Assembly (NCBI RefSeq): GCF_030269905.1
Contig: NZ_BSVC01000004.1
Span: 434,001 to 498,000, forward strand
DNA length: 64,000 nucleotides
Direction of reading: 5' to 3'
DNA from: Pelosinus sp. IPA-1
GTDB taxonomy: Bacteria; Bacillota; Negativicutes; DSM-13327
Shown here: piece after piece, positions 17,317 to 26,510 of the stretch
Layout: the number at the start of each line of letters is the position of its first letter
How positions within the stretch are numbered: position 1 is the first letter of the stretch
Translations under genes and position numbers: made by a program
The notes under the pieces: generated by a model
Seen by the model: only the letters and a program-made list of their open reading frames with translations
What the model was told of the DNA's origin: nothing
Databases searched by the model: none

Positions 17317-17997
17317 TTAGTATTTAACCTTATTTTGATCTTTGTGCCGCTTATACCACCATAATCCTACGTATACACCAATTACCACTATGACTAATAC
17401 AATTAGACGTGTCATGTTTTCCCCAGCAAAAACGATATCGTGCCCAATGAGAACTTTAATAATCACTGGCGGTAATTTACCGAAAATAGTTGCTAGCATG
17501 AAATCTTTAAAACTAATGCGACTTATCGCTGCAACAGCAGTAATAATCCCTGAGGGTGCTAAGGGGAGTAACCGAGCAATCAGCAAAGCCTTAAATCCGT
17601 TAGCAGCACTATAATCATCCACTTGTTTCAAATATTTGCTTTTTGTAATCCACCCCGCTATAATCTGCCTGAAAAAATAGCGTGCAAAAATAAACATAAC
17701 GACTGCACCAATTACTTCTCCCGTCCATGAAATAACTACTCCCCAAAACAAGCCATAAATAATACCAGCTGCACCTGATAAAATCATAAAAGGAAATACA
17801 ATTGTAAATGTCATAACAATAAATAAAATAATTGTTACAACAATTGACCATGCACCAAAACTTCGTAAATACTCTGCCAACGAAACAATGTCGCCATGTT
17901 TAAGAATACTATATGAATGTTGAAAAAAGTCTGGTTGCCAAAAATATGTTGCCCCAAGTAAAAAAATCAAAAACAGCCATCCGAAAAACCTAGCCAT
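17317..17997 (-). CDS. TVP38/TMEM64 (DedA-superfamily) membrane protein
   Basis: 226 aa integral membrane protein with hydrophobic segments at about 4-20, 50-75, 80-108, 135-160, 165-185 and 197-216. The family core is visible as a Gly-rich FPFMILSGAAGIIYG-type segment, FARYFFRQ, and the re-entrant ARLLPLAPSGIITAVAA. DedA/TVP38 proteins are linked to lipid scrambling and proton-coupled transport; the role here is unknown. ATG after GGAGGGTTAGG. A second member of the family is at 56.1-56.8 kb. Confidence 0.85.
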   Translation of the reverse strand: MARFFGWLFLIFLLGATYFWQPDFFQHSYSILKHGDIVSLAEYLRSFGAWSIVVTIILFIVMTFTIVFPFMILSGAAGIIYGLFWGVVISWTGEVIGAVVMFIFARYFFRQIIAGWITKSKYLKQVDDYSAANGFKALLIARLLPLAPSGIITAVAAISRISFKDFMLATIFGKLPPVIIKVLIGHDIVFAGENMTRLIVLVIVVIGVYVGLWWYKRHKDQNKVKY

Positions 17998-18092
17998 CCT
18001 AACCCTCCATGATACTAAACAATAAGTGTCTCCAATACTGTACTATACTAAAATTCTTAGTAAAAGGCAACCAGAAAGAGCCAGGTATCCGC

Positions 18093-18293
18093 CTACTTAC
18101 CATTTATTTCACGCTGAAAAATATCACAATCGCCGCCTAACCAATTAACACAATCACTGCACCTTTGAACAAAATCGTCAGGAGATACATTTAGCAGCGA
18201 ATATCCATACCCCATAGCGCTAATAATATGCTCAAACTCTTGACACTCAACGGCAATATCTCGCATTTTCTTTTCATCATAGATAGGTTTCAT
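18093..18293 (-). CDS. small Cys-containing protein of unknown function
   Basis: 66 aa, not recognised. It is soluble and acidic, with C17 and a C-terminal group C45-x2-C48-x7-C56 (CSDCVNWLGGDC). This could bind a metal or form a disulfide, but no known family came to mind. A good Shine-Dalgarno (AGGGGTGAT) precedes the ATG, which argues for a real gene. It lies between TVP38 and recG with spacers on both sides, so it is probably monocistronic. Confidence 0.65.
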   Translation of the reverse strand: MKPIYDEKKMRDIAVECQEFEHIISAMGYGYSLLNVSPDDFVQRCSDCVNWLGGDCDIFQREINGK

Positions 18294-18437
18294 ATTACCA
18301 TCACCCCTATTATTAATGATTTATAATAGTGTGTGCTAATTATCAATATAATATTTTTTTTAAAAAGCTAAACTTAGGTATAAAGAGGCTACATATGTGG
18401 CACAATGATAATGTAAATTTTCTCCTCTCCCATAATT

Positions 18438-18470
18438 GGCGACCTCATGGTCGCCCCTTTTTATTTTTTC
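18438..18470 (+). terminator. plus-strand terminator-like hairpin without an annotated gene
   Basis: GGCGACC (18438-18444), loop TCAT, GGTCGCC (18449-18455), then CCTTTTTATTTTTT on the plus strand. The minus strand has no T-run, so it does not look like the recG terminator. No plus-strand gene is annotated upstream; see findings. Confidence 0.6.
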
Positions 18471-18476
18471 GTTTTG

Positions 18477-20525
18477 TTAATTGCTAAAAATTCCACCAAA
18501 TTCTTGACCAAACCGCGTAATTAATGCCGGTCGTATATAATTAAAATCTTCAGACGTAGCCATTGTGCTTTCTGCAGCCTGTCTAGCCTCTAAGAAAACA
18601 CCTATATCATTTATAATGTCCGCGATTTTTAAATCCGGTAAGCCATGCTGTCTAGTGCCAAAAAATTGTCCAGGGCCACGCATCTTTAAATCTTCTTCGG
18701 CCAGCACAAAACCATCATTCGTTTTCGTCATAATCCCAAGCCTTTCTTGTGTTTCCGAGTTTTTGTTATCAGAGAGCAAAATACAGTAAGATTGGTGCTC
18801 CCCCCTACCAATTCGTCCCCTGAGTTGATGTAGTTGAGCCAAGCCGAAACGTTCTGCATTCTCAATAGCCATAACTGTTGCATTTGGCACGTTGACTCCA
18901 ACTTCAATCACCGTCGTAGCCACCAAGACTTTGATTTCACCACGATAAAACCCATCCATAACTAGCTCCTTATCTTTACCTTTCATCTTGCCGTGTACTA
19001 GGCCACAAGGTATACCATCTAATTCGGTTTGCATTAATTCTTCATATAACTCTACTGCAGACTGGGCATTAATTTTTTCTGATTCTTCGACTAGAGGACA
19101 AACTACATAAGCCTGACGCCCATTCTTAACTTCATTCTTAATAAACTCATAGACTAACCGTCTACGATCTGATCCTCTTACAAATGTTTTTATTTGTTTA
19201 CGCCCAGGTGGTAATTCTCTAATCGCAGAAACGTCGAGATCTCCATATACGGTTAAAGCCATCGTCCGCGGTATGGGTGTAGCTGTCATCACCAACACAT
19301 CTGGCGAATTACCCTTTCCCTGTAACTGAGCTCGTTGACGAACGCCAAAGCGATGTTGTTCATCTGTAACCACTAGCCCTAGACATTGAAACTCAACTGC
19401 TTCTTGAATCAAGGCATGGGTACCTACTACTACGTGTGTTAAACCGCACTGAATCTCTTGTAAGGCTTGCTCACGGACACGCCGTGATAGTTTACCTGTA
19501 AGTATTCTTACCTTAATTCCTAATGGCACAAATATACTTGATAATGTGTGATAATGTTGCTCTGCTAGTATTTCTGTAGGAACCATCATAGCTCCTTGAT
19601 AACCATTTTCAACTGTTTTAGCTAACGCCAAAGCAGCAATGACTGTTTTGCCGGAGCCTACATCACCTTGTAATAAGCGTTGCATGGGTTTCATATCTTC
19701 CATATCGAGCTTAATCTCTAACAATACCTTCTTTTGGTCATTAGTAAGGGTAAATGGTAATTGGCCTTTCACTTGTGTAGAAACACTACTGTCAGGTCCA
19801 TGTTTTATGCCAACAGTGTTACTTCTATTTTTCTTTTTGATATATAGCAAACCACACTGTAACAAATATAATTCCTCAAAGACCAGCCTTCTTCTCGCAC
19901 ACTGAAGCATTTCCATACTTTGAGGAAAATGAATGTTTTCAAAAGCTTTTTTACGGTCTAGCAAAGAAAATTGAGTCAAAATCGTAGAAGGTAATATTTC
20001 ATCAATATCACAATAACCATGAAGTACCTGTTTAATGATCGTTCTTAAAAAGCGCTGATTAATACTTTCACTAGCGGCATACACTGGTACAATTTTTCCA
20101 GTATCAAACTCTTCAGCCTCTGTAATGATCTCAATTTCCGGGTTTTGAACTTCCACTTGATATGTTTTTTTTACCTTACCTGTTATGAGAAGTTCTACAC
20201 CAGGCTTATATATTTTCTTCATATGGGGCTGATTAAACCATACTAACTGAGCTACTCCGGATGAATCATTTACTGCAATTTTGGTGATATGTAAGCCAGG
20301 ACGAGGTTTACTCTCCATACACCCGATAACCCCAGCCCTAAACGTCTCTACTTGTCCATCCGTTACATTTCTTATCATAGTAATTTGGCTACGATCATCG
20401 TAACGATGAGGGAAATGTTCAAACAGATGACCAACTGTAAACAATCCCAATTTAGCCAAAGAATTTGCTTTTATCGGACCTACACCCTTAATATATTGAA
20501 TTGGATCTCTCCAGCAATTCCCCAA
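18477..20525 (-). CDS. recG: ATP-dependent DNA helicase RecG
   Basis: Superfamily 2 helicase that remodels stalled forks and Holliday junctions. About 682 aa: N-terminal wedge with a helix-hairpin-like segment (YIKGVGP), an OB-fold, then helicase motifs QGDVGSGKT (Walker A), TDEQHRFG (motif II), MTATPIPRT (III) and GRIGRGEHQSYC (VI). The RecG C-terminal region with GPGQFFGTRQHG is present. The best start is TTG at 20525, 5 bases after GAGGGTGG; the GTG at 20534 would lie inside that ribosome site. It is followed by a gap and a terminator-like hairpin on the opposite strand. Confidence 0.96.
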   Translation of the reverse strand: MGNCWRDPIQYIKGVGPIKANSLAKLGLFTVGHLFEHFPHRYDDRSQITMIRNVTDGQVETFRAGVIGCMESKPRPGLHITKIAVNDSSGVAQLVWFNQPHMKKIYKPGVELLITGKVKKTYQVEVQNPEIEIITEAEEFDTGKIVPVYAASESINQRFLRTIIKQVLHGYCDIDEILPSTILTQFSLLDRKKAFENIHFPQSMEMLQCARRRLVFEELYLLQCGLLYIKKKNRSNTVGIKHGPDSSVSTQVKGQLPFTLTNDQKKVLLEIKLDMEDMKPMQRLLQGDVGSGKTVIAALALAKTVENGYQGAMMVPTEILAEQHYHTLSSIFVPLGIKVRILTGKLSRRVREQALQEIQCGLTHVVVGTHALIQEAVEFQCLGLVVTDEQHRFGVRQRAQLQGKGNSPDVLVMTATPIPRTMALTVYGDLDVSAIRELPPGRKQIKTFVRGSDRRRLVYEFIKNEVKNGRQAYVVCPLVEESEKINAQSAVELYEELMQTELDGIPCGLVHGKMKGKDKELVMDGFYRGEIKVLVATTVIEVGVNVPNATVMAIENAERFGLAQLHQLRGRIGRGEHQSYCILLSDNKNSETQERLGIMTKTNDGFVLAEEDLKMRGPGQFFGTRQHGLPDLKIADIINDIGVFLEARQAAESTMATSEDFNYIRPALITRFGQEFGGIFSN

Positions 20526-20604
20526 AATAACCACCCTCGTAAAATAACCATTTCGATTATTACATTTTCTCTACACTACAAAAGAATTTATCACCTATAT
20601 ATTA

Positions 20605-20636
20605 AGAAAATAGGCAAATTTGTTTGCCTATTTTTT
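20605..20636 (-). terminator. terminator overlapping the DUF1858 stop codon
   Basis: AAAATAGGCAAA (20607-20618) pairs with TTTGCCTATTTT (20623-20634) around a four-base loop. The TAG stop (20628-20630) is inside the stem. The hairpin is nearly symmetric and has T-rich tails on both strands. Confidence 0.8.
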
Positions 20637-20825
20637 CAAGCATAATTCATTTAATTCCTTTAGCAATGCCTCAACATCAATATCATGCATCTTAGCTCCA
20701 TTTTCAATTGTCTCAGTTGCTGCTCCCATGCATCCAATACATCCCATACCATGTTTAGCAAAAACCTCACGTACCAAGGGATGAGATCGAAGAAGCTCAA
20801 TGATTGACGTTTGTCTAGTAATCAC
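20628..20825 (-). CDS. DUF1858 redox-disulfide domain protein
   Basis: 65 aa single-domain protein. Features of the family (TIGR03980, hybrid-cluster-protein-associated redox disulfide domain) are a start with TSIIELL, then HPLVREVFAKHGMGCIGC with a CxxC pair (C29 and C32) and a helical C-terminus. The CxxC could be a thiol-disulfide or metal site; no partner enzyme lies beside it. ATG? The frame begins at 20825 after GGGAGG. It is a single-gene unit with its own terminator. Confidence 0.85.
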   Translation of the reverse strand: MITRQTSIIELLRSHPLVREVFAKHGMGCIGCMGAATETIENGAKMHDIDVEALLKELNELCLKK

Positions 20826-20928
20826 GATATATACCTCCCATCTCTTATCTATTATTATTATATCTTATTTCAATATTTATGTTAAATCTCCTGCTATATA
20901 GGTCAGATAAAGAATTATCCTTAAGTCC

Positions 20929-20958
20929 TTGCATTTAGTAAGCAATTTGTGCTAAAAT
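20929..20958 (+). promoter_or_regulatory. promoter of rpmB
   Basis: TTGCAT (20929-20934), 18-base spacer, TAAAAT (20953-20958) on the plus strand, 54 bases before the rpmB start. Confidence 0.5.
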
Positions 20959-21012
20959 ACTAATGTTATTGTAATAAGGATATCTTGTCCTTCATCAAAG
21001 GAGGTGGAATAC

Positions 21013-21204
21013 ATGGCAAATCTTTGTGAAATCTGCAGTAAAAGCCTAACTAGCGGCTCTAATGTCAGCCACTCTCACTTAAAAACTAAACGCACTTGGA
21101 AACCCAACATCCAACGGGTTAAAGCGGTTGTTAACGGTGAAACAAAACGAATTAATACTTGCACTCGTTGCTTACGTTCTGGAAAAGTTCAGCGTGCTAT
21201 CTAA
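21013..21204 (+). CDS. rpmB: 50S ribosomal protein bL28
   Basis: 63 aa large-subunit protein when started at the ATG at 21013, which follows AAAGGAGGTGG; an ATG three codons earlier overlaps that ribosome site. It is the zinc-ribbon type: C5-x2-C8 in CEIC and a second pair CTRC near the C-terminus. The core SHLKTKRTWKPNIQ is typical of bL28. Monocistronic on the plus strand, with a promoter and a terminator visible. Confidence 0.96.
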   Translation: MANLCEICSKSLTSGSNVSHSHLKTKRTWKPNIQRVKAVVNGETKRINTCTRCLRSGKVQRAI

Positions 21205-21238
21205 TTTTATTTAAAAATCATTATAGATTATAATTAGG

Positions 21239-21281
21239 GCAAAAAGAAAAGACTGGGAGATTCCCAGTCTTTTCTTTTTGC
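21239..21281. terminator. bidirectional terminator between rpmB and hslO
   Basis: A 19-bp perfect stem (21239-21257 with 21263-21281) around a five-base loop, with A/T runs on both sides. It serves the convergent rpmB (+) and hslO (-) and reaches the hslO stop codon. Confidence 0.9.
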
Positions 21282-22156
21282 TATTCTCCTTTAATTAGGG
21301 TTAAAACTAACTCAAGATCGTCTTTGTTAAATTGATATTTTTCACTGCAAAAAGGGCAACACACTTCTGCATGTCCATCGGTAACAAGAATATCGTTAAT
21401 TTCCATTTCACCAAGACTAACAAGCACTTTCTGTACGCGTTCATAAGAACAATGACATTCAAATTGCAAGGGAATTTCATCATACATACTAACTGGTAAG
21501 CCTGCAAAGATTCTATTGATAATACCTGCAGCATCAATGCCCTCACTTACCAATTGAGAAACTGGCGGTAGTGCTGCTATATTCTTCTCGATTTGGCTTA
21601 AAACTTCATCATCTGCATTAGGTAACGCTTGCACCATAAATCCGCCTGCCGCTGTTACCGTTAAATCTGGTTGAACTAAAACACCTAAAGCTACCGTTGA
21701 AGGTGTTTGCTCTGAGACTAATAAATAATTAGTGATATCCTCCGCTATTTCACCACTAACTAAATCTGCATTGCCAGTAAAAGGCTGTTTTAAGCCTGTA
21801 AATCGTGTAACAGAAATTTGCCCATTACCAACGCCTGCCCCAACGTCAAGTTTATTACCACGTAAAGGCAACTCAACATGCGGGTTTCTTACATAACCAC
21901 GTACACTTCCACTAGCATGAGCATCCGTGACAATTTCACCAAGCGGTCCATCTCCAGAAATACGAATTGTAATACTTTCATCGGTTTTAAGATTGACAGC
22001 TAACAATAATGCTCCAGTCATAGTACGCCCTAGGGCTGCCGCAGCGACTGGATAACAATCATGGCGCTTTCTAGCCTCTTCAACTAATGTAGTAGTTACT
22101 GCGGCAAAAGCGCGCACCCCACCAACTGTAGTCGCTCTTATAATATGATCGCCCAT
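21281..22156 (-). CDS. hslO: Hsp33 redox-regulated chaperone
   Basis: Holdase chaperone activated by oxidation, 291 aa. N-terminal domain starts DHIIRATTVGGVRAFA and has the core SGDGPLGEIVTDAHASG. The C-terminal zinc switch has the four conserved Cys: CHC near 235 and CPFC near 268. ATG start after AGGAGGGG. It lies 11 bases downstream of yfcE, last in the run ribD-ribE-ribBA-ribH-yfcE-hslO, and ends at a strong terminator. Confidence 0.95.
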   Translation of the reverse strand: MGDHIIRATTVGGVRAFAAVTTTLVEEARKRHDCYPVAAAALGRTMTGALLLAVNLKTDESITIRISGDGPLGEIVTDAHASGSVRGYVRNPHVELPLRGNKLDVGAGVGNGQISVTRFTGLKQPFTGNADLVSGEIAEDITNYLLVSEQTPSTVALGVLVQPDLTVTAAGGFMVQALPNADDEVLSQIEKNIAALPPVSQLVSEGIDAAGIINRIFAGLPVSMYDEIPLQFECHCSYERVQKVLVSLGEMEINDILVTDGHAEVCCPFCSEKYQFNKDDLELVLTLIKGE

Positions 22157-22166
22157 GATTCCCCTC

Positions 22167-22721
22167 CTATAACAATTCTGAGATTACTACTTGTCCTGTG
22201 ATAACGTCTATTACTTCAACAACACGATCCCTAAGCCTAGCAAATGTAGCAAGTCCATCAAGTCTCTTGGACATAGCTGGGGAACCTGGATTCAAATAGA
22301 CAATACCATTATGCTTCTCTAATGAAGCCACATGGGTGTGTCCAGTAATAAATAGATCTGCTTTAAACTTACCTGCCATTTCCCTCTTCGTCTCTTCCGT
22401 AAAGTTATGTCCGTGATTTGCTACGATACGCAATCCATCAACCATAATATATGCATATGGCGATTGAATAGGCATAGTTAGAACCATGCTATCCACATCC
22501 GCATCACAATTGCCACAAGCAGTTATAATTGGGACTGGAGAATTATTTAACAATTCAGCTAGCCGTTTAGGATCATATTCTTTGGGAATATCATTGCGAG
22601 GACCATGATATAGTATATCTCCAGCATGAATAATAAAATCACATTCGAAAAAATATTTGTTATATATTTTTTCCCAAGTATTCGCACAACCATGGGTATC
22701 ACTAATAATCCCAATATTCAT
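22167..22721 (-). CDS. yfcE: YfcE/MJ0936-family metallophosphoesterase
   Basis: 184 aa calcineurin-fold phosphodiesterase. Metal motifs in order: SDTHG (D8, H10), GDILYHG, GNCDAD, NHGH and TGHTH. Length and the segment HGPRNDIPKEY with GNCD after it are very close to E. coli YfcE as remembered. Such enzymes hydrolyse artificial phosphodiesters; the cellular substrate is unknown. ATG start after a weak ribosome site (GGGTGAT). It lies 38 bases downstream of ribH and may share the riboflavin transcript. Confidence 0.88.
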   Translation of the reverse strand: MNIGIISDTHGCANTWEKIYNKYFFECDFIIHAGDILYHGPRNDIPKEYDPKRLAELLNNSPVPIITACGNCDADVDSMVLTMPIQSPYAYIMVDGLRIVANHGHNFTEETKREMAGKFKADLFITGHTHVASLEKHNGIVYLNPGSPAMSKRLDGLATFARLRDRVVEVIDVITGQVVISELL

Positions 22722-22759
22722 TTAATCACCCACTATTCCATTGGAAATATTTTACTATT

Positions 22760-23224
22760 TCAGATTTGTTTTAATAAGTTAGCCATTTCAATTGCTGTTA
22801 CTGCAGATTCAAAACCTTTATTTCCAGCTTTTGTACCAGCGCGTTCGATAGCCTGTTCAATACTTTCCGTAGTAAGTACACCAAAGATAGTAGGAACTCC
22901 TGTAGCCATGCCGACGTGAGCAACTCCTTTGGATACTTCCGAGCAAACATAATCATAGTGAGAAGTGCTACCTCGAATGACTGTACCTAAGCAAATTACG
23001 GCATCATACTTTTTACTGACGGCCATTTTTTGAGCTACTAGGGGTATTTCAAAGGCCCCTGGAACCCAAAGTACTTCTATATCTTCCTCCTTCACACCGT
23101 GTCTTTTAAGGCCATCCAATGCACCATCTAGCAATTTTGAATTGATAAATTCATTAAACCTTGCAACTACGACACCAATTTTCAGTCCTTCTGCTACTAA
23201 TTGTCCTTCTATAACTCTTATCAT
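22760..23224 (-). CDS. ribH: 6,7-dimethyl-8-ribityllumazine synthase
   Basis: Penultimate step of riboflavin synthesis, joining the pyrimidinedione and dihydroxybutanone phosphate. 154 aa from the ATG at 23224, which follows GGGGAGG; the frame is open 6 codons upstream. Motifs: ARFNEFI near residue 17, WVPGAFEIP near 54, [13 protein letters not shown] with the catalytic His near 88, and GVLTTE. 4 bases downstream of ribBA. Confidence 0.96.
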   Translation of the reverse strand: MIRVIEGQLVAEGLKIGVVVARFNEFINSKLLDGALDGLKRHGVKEEDIEVLWVPGAFEIPLVAQKMAVSKKYDAVICLGTVIRGSTSHYDYVCSEVSKGVAHVGMATGVPTIFGVLTTESIEQAIERAGTKAGNKGFESAVTAIEMANLLKQI

Positions 23225-23228
23225 TTTT

Positions 23229-24437
23229 TTATTCCTCCCCATATTGTTTTAGCATATGTCCTAGTTTAGACTTTTTAACGGATAAATAACGCTGGTTAAA
23301 TTTATTAGCTTTCATTTCTACTGGCATTCTTTCAGTAATAGTCAGGCCATATCCCTCTAATCCAGCCCTTTTTCTAGGGTTATTCGTTAATAAGCGAATG
23401 CTTGATAGACCTAGATCTACAAGTATCTGAGCACCAATACCATAATCTCTTAAATCTGGTGCAAAACCTAAAATCTCGTTTGCCTCTACAGTATCTTTCC
23501 CCTGATCTTGCAATGCATAGGCACGAATTTTATTGGCAAGACCGATGCCACGGCCTTCCTGCCGCATATACACTAATACTCCTGCTTCTTCTTGGCTGAT
23601 GCGTTTTAAAGCACTTTCCAATTGTTCCCCACAATCACAACGTAATGATCCCAAGGCATCGCCTGTTAAGCATTCAGAATGTATGCGTACCATTACATCC
23701 TTTTTGCCAGCTACATCACCTTTTACCAAAGCAATGTGGCATTGATTATCTAATTTACTTTCGTAGGAAATTAAGCGGAAATTGCCATATTTAGTTGGCA
23801 TTTTTGTTTCTGCACCACGTATAATAAATGTTTCATTTGCTTTACGATATTTTATCAACTCGGCAATAGTAATAATTTTTAAATTATGCTTAGTAACAAA
23901 CTCCATCAAATCTGGAACTCTAGCCATTGTGCCATCTTCATTCATAATTTCGCAAATTACCCCTGCTGGATAACACCCTGCCATTTTTGGCAAATCAACT
24001 GCTGCTTCCGTATGACCTGCCCGTCTTAAAACTCCACCTTCCACATAGCGTAAGGGAAAAATATGACCAGGCCTTCTAAAATGTTCGGGTAATGCATTCG
24101 GATCCAACAATGTTCTAATCGTTTCTGCTCTCTCGTGGGCTGAAATTCCTGTTGTTACAGTATGTGCATCAACAGACACGGTAAAAGCAGTGCAATGATT
24201 GTCTGTATTCTCACAGACCATAGCACCAATGCCAAGCTCGTCTAATCTAGAGCCAATAACTGGCATACAAATAAGTCCACGTCCATAAGTCGCCATAAAA
24301 TTAATGGCTTCAGGGGTAACTTTATCAGCAGCCATTAATAAATCGCCTTCATTTTCCCTATCTTCATCATCTACTACCACAATTATCTTGCCATTTTTTA
24401 CATCTTCAATTGCTTCTAAAATAGTATTAAATTTCAT
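23229..24437 (-). CDS. ribBA: bifunctional DHBP synthase / GTP cyclohydrolase II
   Basis: 402 aa fusion that starts both branches of riboflavin synthesis. The N-terminal RibB half has [32 protein letters not shown] and GHTEAAVDL; the C-terminal RibA half has [18 protein letters not shown] (zinc, C-x10-C-x-C) and [10 protein letters not shown]. Start ATG at 24437 after TTGGAGG; the frame is open 15 codons upstream but overlaps ribE-side sequence without a better site. Both halves look complete. Confidence 0.96.
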   Translation of the reverse strand: MKFNTILEAIEDVKNGKIIVVVDDEDRENEGDLLMAADKVTPEAINFMATYGRGLICMPVIGSRLDELGIGAMVCENTDNHCTAFTVSVDAHTVTTGISAHERAETIRTLLDPNALPEHFRRPGHIFPLRYVEGGVLRRAGHTEAAVDLPKMAGCYPAGVICEIMNEDGTMARVPDLMEFVTKHNLKIITIAELIKYRKANETFIIRGAETKMPTKYGNFRLISYESKLDNQCHIALVKGDVAGKKDVMVRIHSECLTGDALGSLRCDCGEQLESALKRISQEEAGVLVYMRQEGRGIGLANKIRAYALQDQGKDTVEANEILGFAPDLRDYGIGAQILVDLGLSSIRLLTNNPRKRAGLEGYGLTITERMPVEMKANKFNQRYLSVKKSKLGHMLKQYGEE

Positions 24438-24465
24438 TTTTACCTCCAAGTATTTCGACTTATTT

Positions 24466-25125
24466 TTACGATGTGAACCCATTTTGCTGTAAAAAATTCA
24501 TACTAAGAGTACTTGCTTTAGACTGCTTATCAGAAGAATGCAATCCAAGCAATTTCTCTACATATTTTCCTATTACATCTGCTTCTAGATTTACAGTGTC
24601 TCCAGTTTTTTTAAATCCTAATGTAGTGACAGATGCACTATGAGGAATCAGAGAAACTGTAAACCAATCTTGTCCACACTCAACAATTGTAAGGCTTATA
24701 CCATCAATGGCAATAGAGCCTTTTTTTACGATATAACGCATCACTTCAGGGCCTGCTTCAATTTTTACGATAACAGCATTATCATTAACATCTTTAGCAC
24801 GAATCATCCCAATGCCATCAATATGCCCGCTAACTATATGACCACCAAAACGGTCACCAATGCTAAGAGTCCTCTCAAGATTCACAATTGCTCCGTTTTT
24901 TAAACTCGCTAACGCAGTACTATCAACTGTTTCTGGCATCACATCAGCAGTAAAGCAAGTATTATTATACTCAACTACAGTAAGACATGTTCCATTTACA
25001 GCAATACTATCACCTAATTTAACGTCACTAATGACCTTACTAGCCTGAATTGTTAAACGTACAGATTTAACACCACGGACAATCGCCTTCACTTTACCTA
25101 ATTCTTCCACAAGTCCGGTAAACAT
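24466..25125 (-). CDS. ribE: riboflavin synthase alpha subunit
   Basis: 219 aa enzyme with two lumazine-binding barrel repeats: [10 protein letters not shown] near the start and a second beginning near residue 100. Repeat motifs are [11 protein letters not shown] and [10 protein letters not shown] in the first half and [13 protein letters not shown] with FTVSLIPHS in the second. It dismutates two ribityllumazines to riboflavin. Its start, preceded by GGGAGGGACG, lies 32 bases inside the ribD coding end. Confidence 0.96.
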   Translation of the reverse strand: MFTGLVEELGKVKAIVRGVKSVRLTIQASKVISDVKLGDSIAVNGTCLTVVEYNNTCFTADVMPETVDSTALASLKNGAIVNLERTLSIGDRFGGHIVSGHIDGIGMIRAKDVNDNAVIVKIEAGPEVMRYIVKKGSIAIDGISLTIVECGQDWFTVSLIPHSASVTTLGFKKTGDTVNLEADVIGKYVEKLLGLHSSDKQSKASTLSMNFLQQNGFTS

Positions 25126-26224
25126 CTCGTCCCTCCCGGTTGCGCATATAGGCGCTAATTAATATATCTTCCCCAACAGATTCTGTTTCTATATCTTCAA
25201 GCAAAATTGCCTTATTAACATCAGCTATTCCTTGACCAGCTATTGGTCCTGGAGCACTATTACCACCAATAATCTTGGGGGCAATAAACCAATGTACCTT
25301 ATCAACTAGATTGTCCTCTAACACGGAAGCATTAATACTAGCTCCACCTTCAATTAATAAACTAGTAATTTGTCTTTTCCCTAATTCTTTAAATAATAAA
25401 GGCAAATTAACACCATCTTGTTTGCTCTCAACTACCAAAACTTCTACGCCACAAGCACGCAAAGCATTGACTCTTTCCTCTGGCGCCTTATCAGTAACGG
25501 CAATGATAGTTTTGGCTAAACCATCTGTTACTACATTAGCCGTCAGAGGTGTTCGTGCCATGCTGTCAACAATCACTCGATTCGGATTCTTCCCCTGGTA
25601 CGATAGTCGAGTTGTCAAACTAGGATTATCGGCTAATACAGTACCAATCCCCACCAGAATTGCATCACAAGTATCTCGTAAAGTATGTACGCGATTTCGC
25701 GCAGCAGGCCCTGTAATCCACTGGGATTGTCCTGTGTAAGAAGCAATTTTTCCATCTAAAGACATTGCACTTTTCAAATGGACAAAAGGCAATTTAGTGG
25801 AAATCCACTTTATGAAAACCTCATTTAATTTTGCAGCTTCCCTTGACAACACACCTTCTACGACTTCAATGCCAGCTTTTCGCAACTTATTAATACCTTG
25901 TCCAGCTACTAAAGGATTTGGATCTGCCATCGCGACAATTACTCTCGTAATACCCGCCAAGATTAATGCATCAGCACATGGTCCTGTTCTACCGTGGTGA
26001 GAACAAGGTTCTAGCGTAACATATATAGTTGCCCCCTCCGCCAATTCTCCAGCTTGCTGCAATGCATTAATTTCGGCATGGGGTGTGCCTGCTTGCTTAT
26101 GCCATCCCTGTCCCACAACTCGTCCTTCCCGCACAATTACAGCCCCAACCATAGGATTTGGACTTGTCCGGCCAGTAGCGTATTGAGCCAAAAATAGCGC
26201 CTGCCTCATATACTCTTCATCCAT
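25094..26224 (-). CDS. ribD: bifunctional diaminohydroxyphosphoribosylaminopyrimidine deaminase / 5-amino-6-(5-phosphoribosylamino)uracil reductase
   Basis: 376 aa. The N-terminal deaminase has zinc residues in PHAEINAL (HAE) and PCSHHGRTGPCADALI (PC-x8-C); the C-terminal reductase has KSAMSLDGKIA and LLIEGGASINASVL. Start ATG at 26224, placed by TGGAGGGG just upstream; the TTG five codons earlier overlaps that site. First gene of the riboflavin operon, directly behind an FMN riboswitch and terminator. Confidence 0.96.
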   Translation of the reverse strand: MDEEYMRQALFLAQYATGRTSPNPMVGAVIVREGRVVGQGWHKQAGTPHAEINALQQAGELAEGATIYVTLEPCSHHGRTGPCADALILAGITRVIVAMADPNPLVAGQGINKLRKAGIEVVEGVLSREAAKLNEVFIKWISTKLPFVHLKSAMSLDGKIASYTGQSQWITGPAARNRVHTLRDTCDAILVGIGTVLADNPSLTTRLSYQGKNPNRVIVDSMARTPLTANVVTDGLAKTIIAVTDKAPEERVNALRACGVEVLVVESKQDGVNLPLLFKELGKRQITSLLIEGGASINASVLEDNLVDKVHWFIAPKIIGGNSAPGPIAGQGIADVNKAILLEDIETESVGEDILISAYMRNREGRDVYRTCGRIR

Positions 26225-26237
26225 AATTGACCCCTCC

Positions 26238-26284
26238 AAAAAAATTAGGCTGTTAAAAAAGTTTAATACTTTTTAACAGCCTAA
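26238..26284 (-). terminator. riboswitch-controlled terminator ahead of ribD
   Basis: A 16-bp stem (TTAGGCTGTTAA side 26245-26261; complementary side 26269-26284) with one bulged A, then a seven-T run on the minus strand ending just before the ribD ribosome site. It is the expression platform of the FMN riboswitch and should form when FMN is bound. Confidence 0.88.
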
Positions 26285-26337
26285 TAGAACATTAGAAAAA
26301 TGCAACAGCTATTAAGCCTTATCAAAGACTTAATAAT

Positions 26338-26469
26338 AACCTTTTTCCATCCAGACTATACTGTCGGCTCCGGAATTCCACCGGATCAGCCATACGGCTC
26401 GCGGGCTAATCACCGCCGGTAAGGAGTTAAAAGATTTCTCTTTTTCACCTTGCCCCAAAGGCTCCTTAT
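26338..26469 (-). promoter_or_regulatory. FMN riboswitch (RFN element)
   Basis: The conserved RFN blocks are present on the minus strand: GGGGCAAGGTGAAA, ACCGGCGGTGATTAGCC, GCGAGCC, GATCCGGTGGAATTCCGG, and AGCCGACAGTATAGTCTGG. The outer stem pairs AAGGAGCCT-side and GGAAAAAGG-side sequences loosely. It precedes ribD-ribE-ribBA-ribH and should reduce transcription when FMN is plentiful. Confidence 0.96.
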
Positions 26470-26481
26470 TCAATTATGTAT

Positions 26482-26510
26482 ATGTTACCAGTATTCATGA
26501 AAATAATCAA
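26482..26510 (-). promoter_or_regulatory. candidate promoter of the riboflavin operon
   Basis: TTGATT (26505-26510), 17-base spacer, TAACAT (26482-26487) on the minus strand, directly before the riboswitch. The -35 hexamer overlaps the rpe stop codon, so the operon starts inside the end of the previous one. Confidence 0.5.

Noticed and set aside
18395-18425. TGGCAC resembling the -24 part of a sigma-54 promoter
   Set aside because: No TTGC-type -12 element with the required spacing follows.
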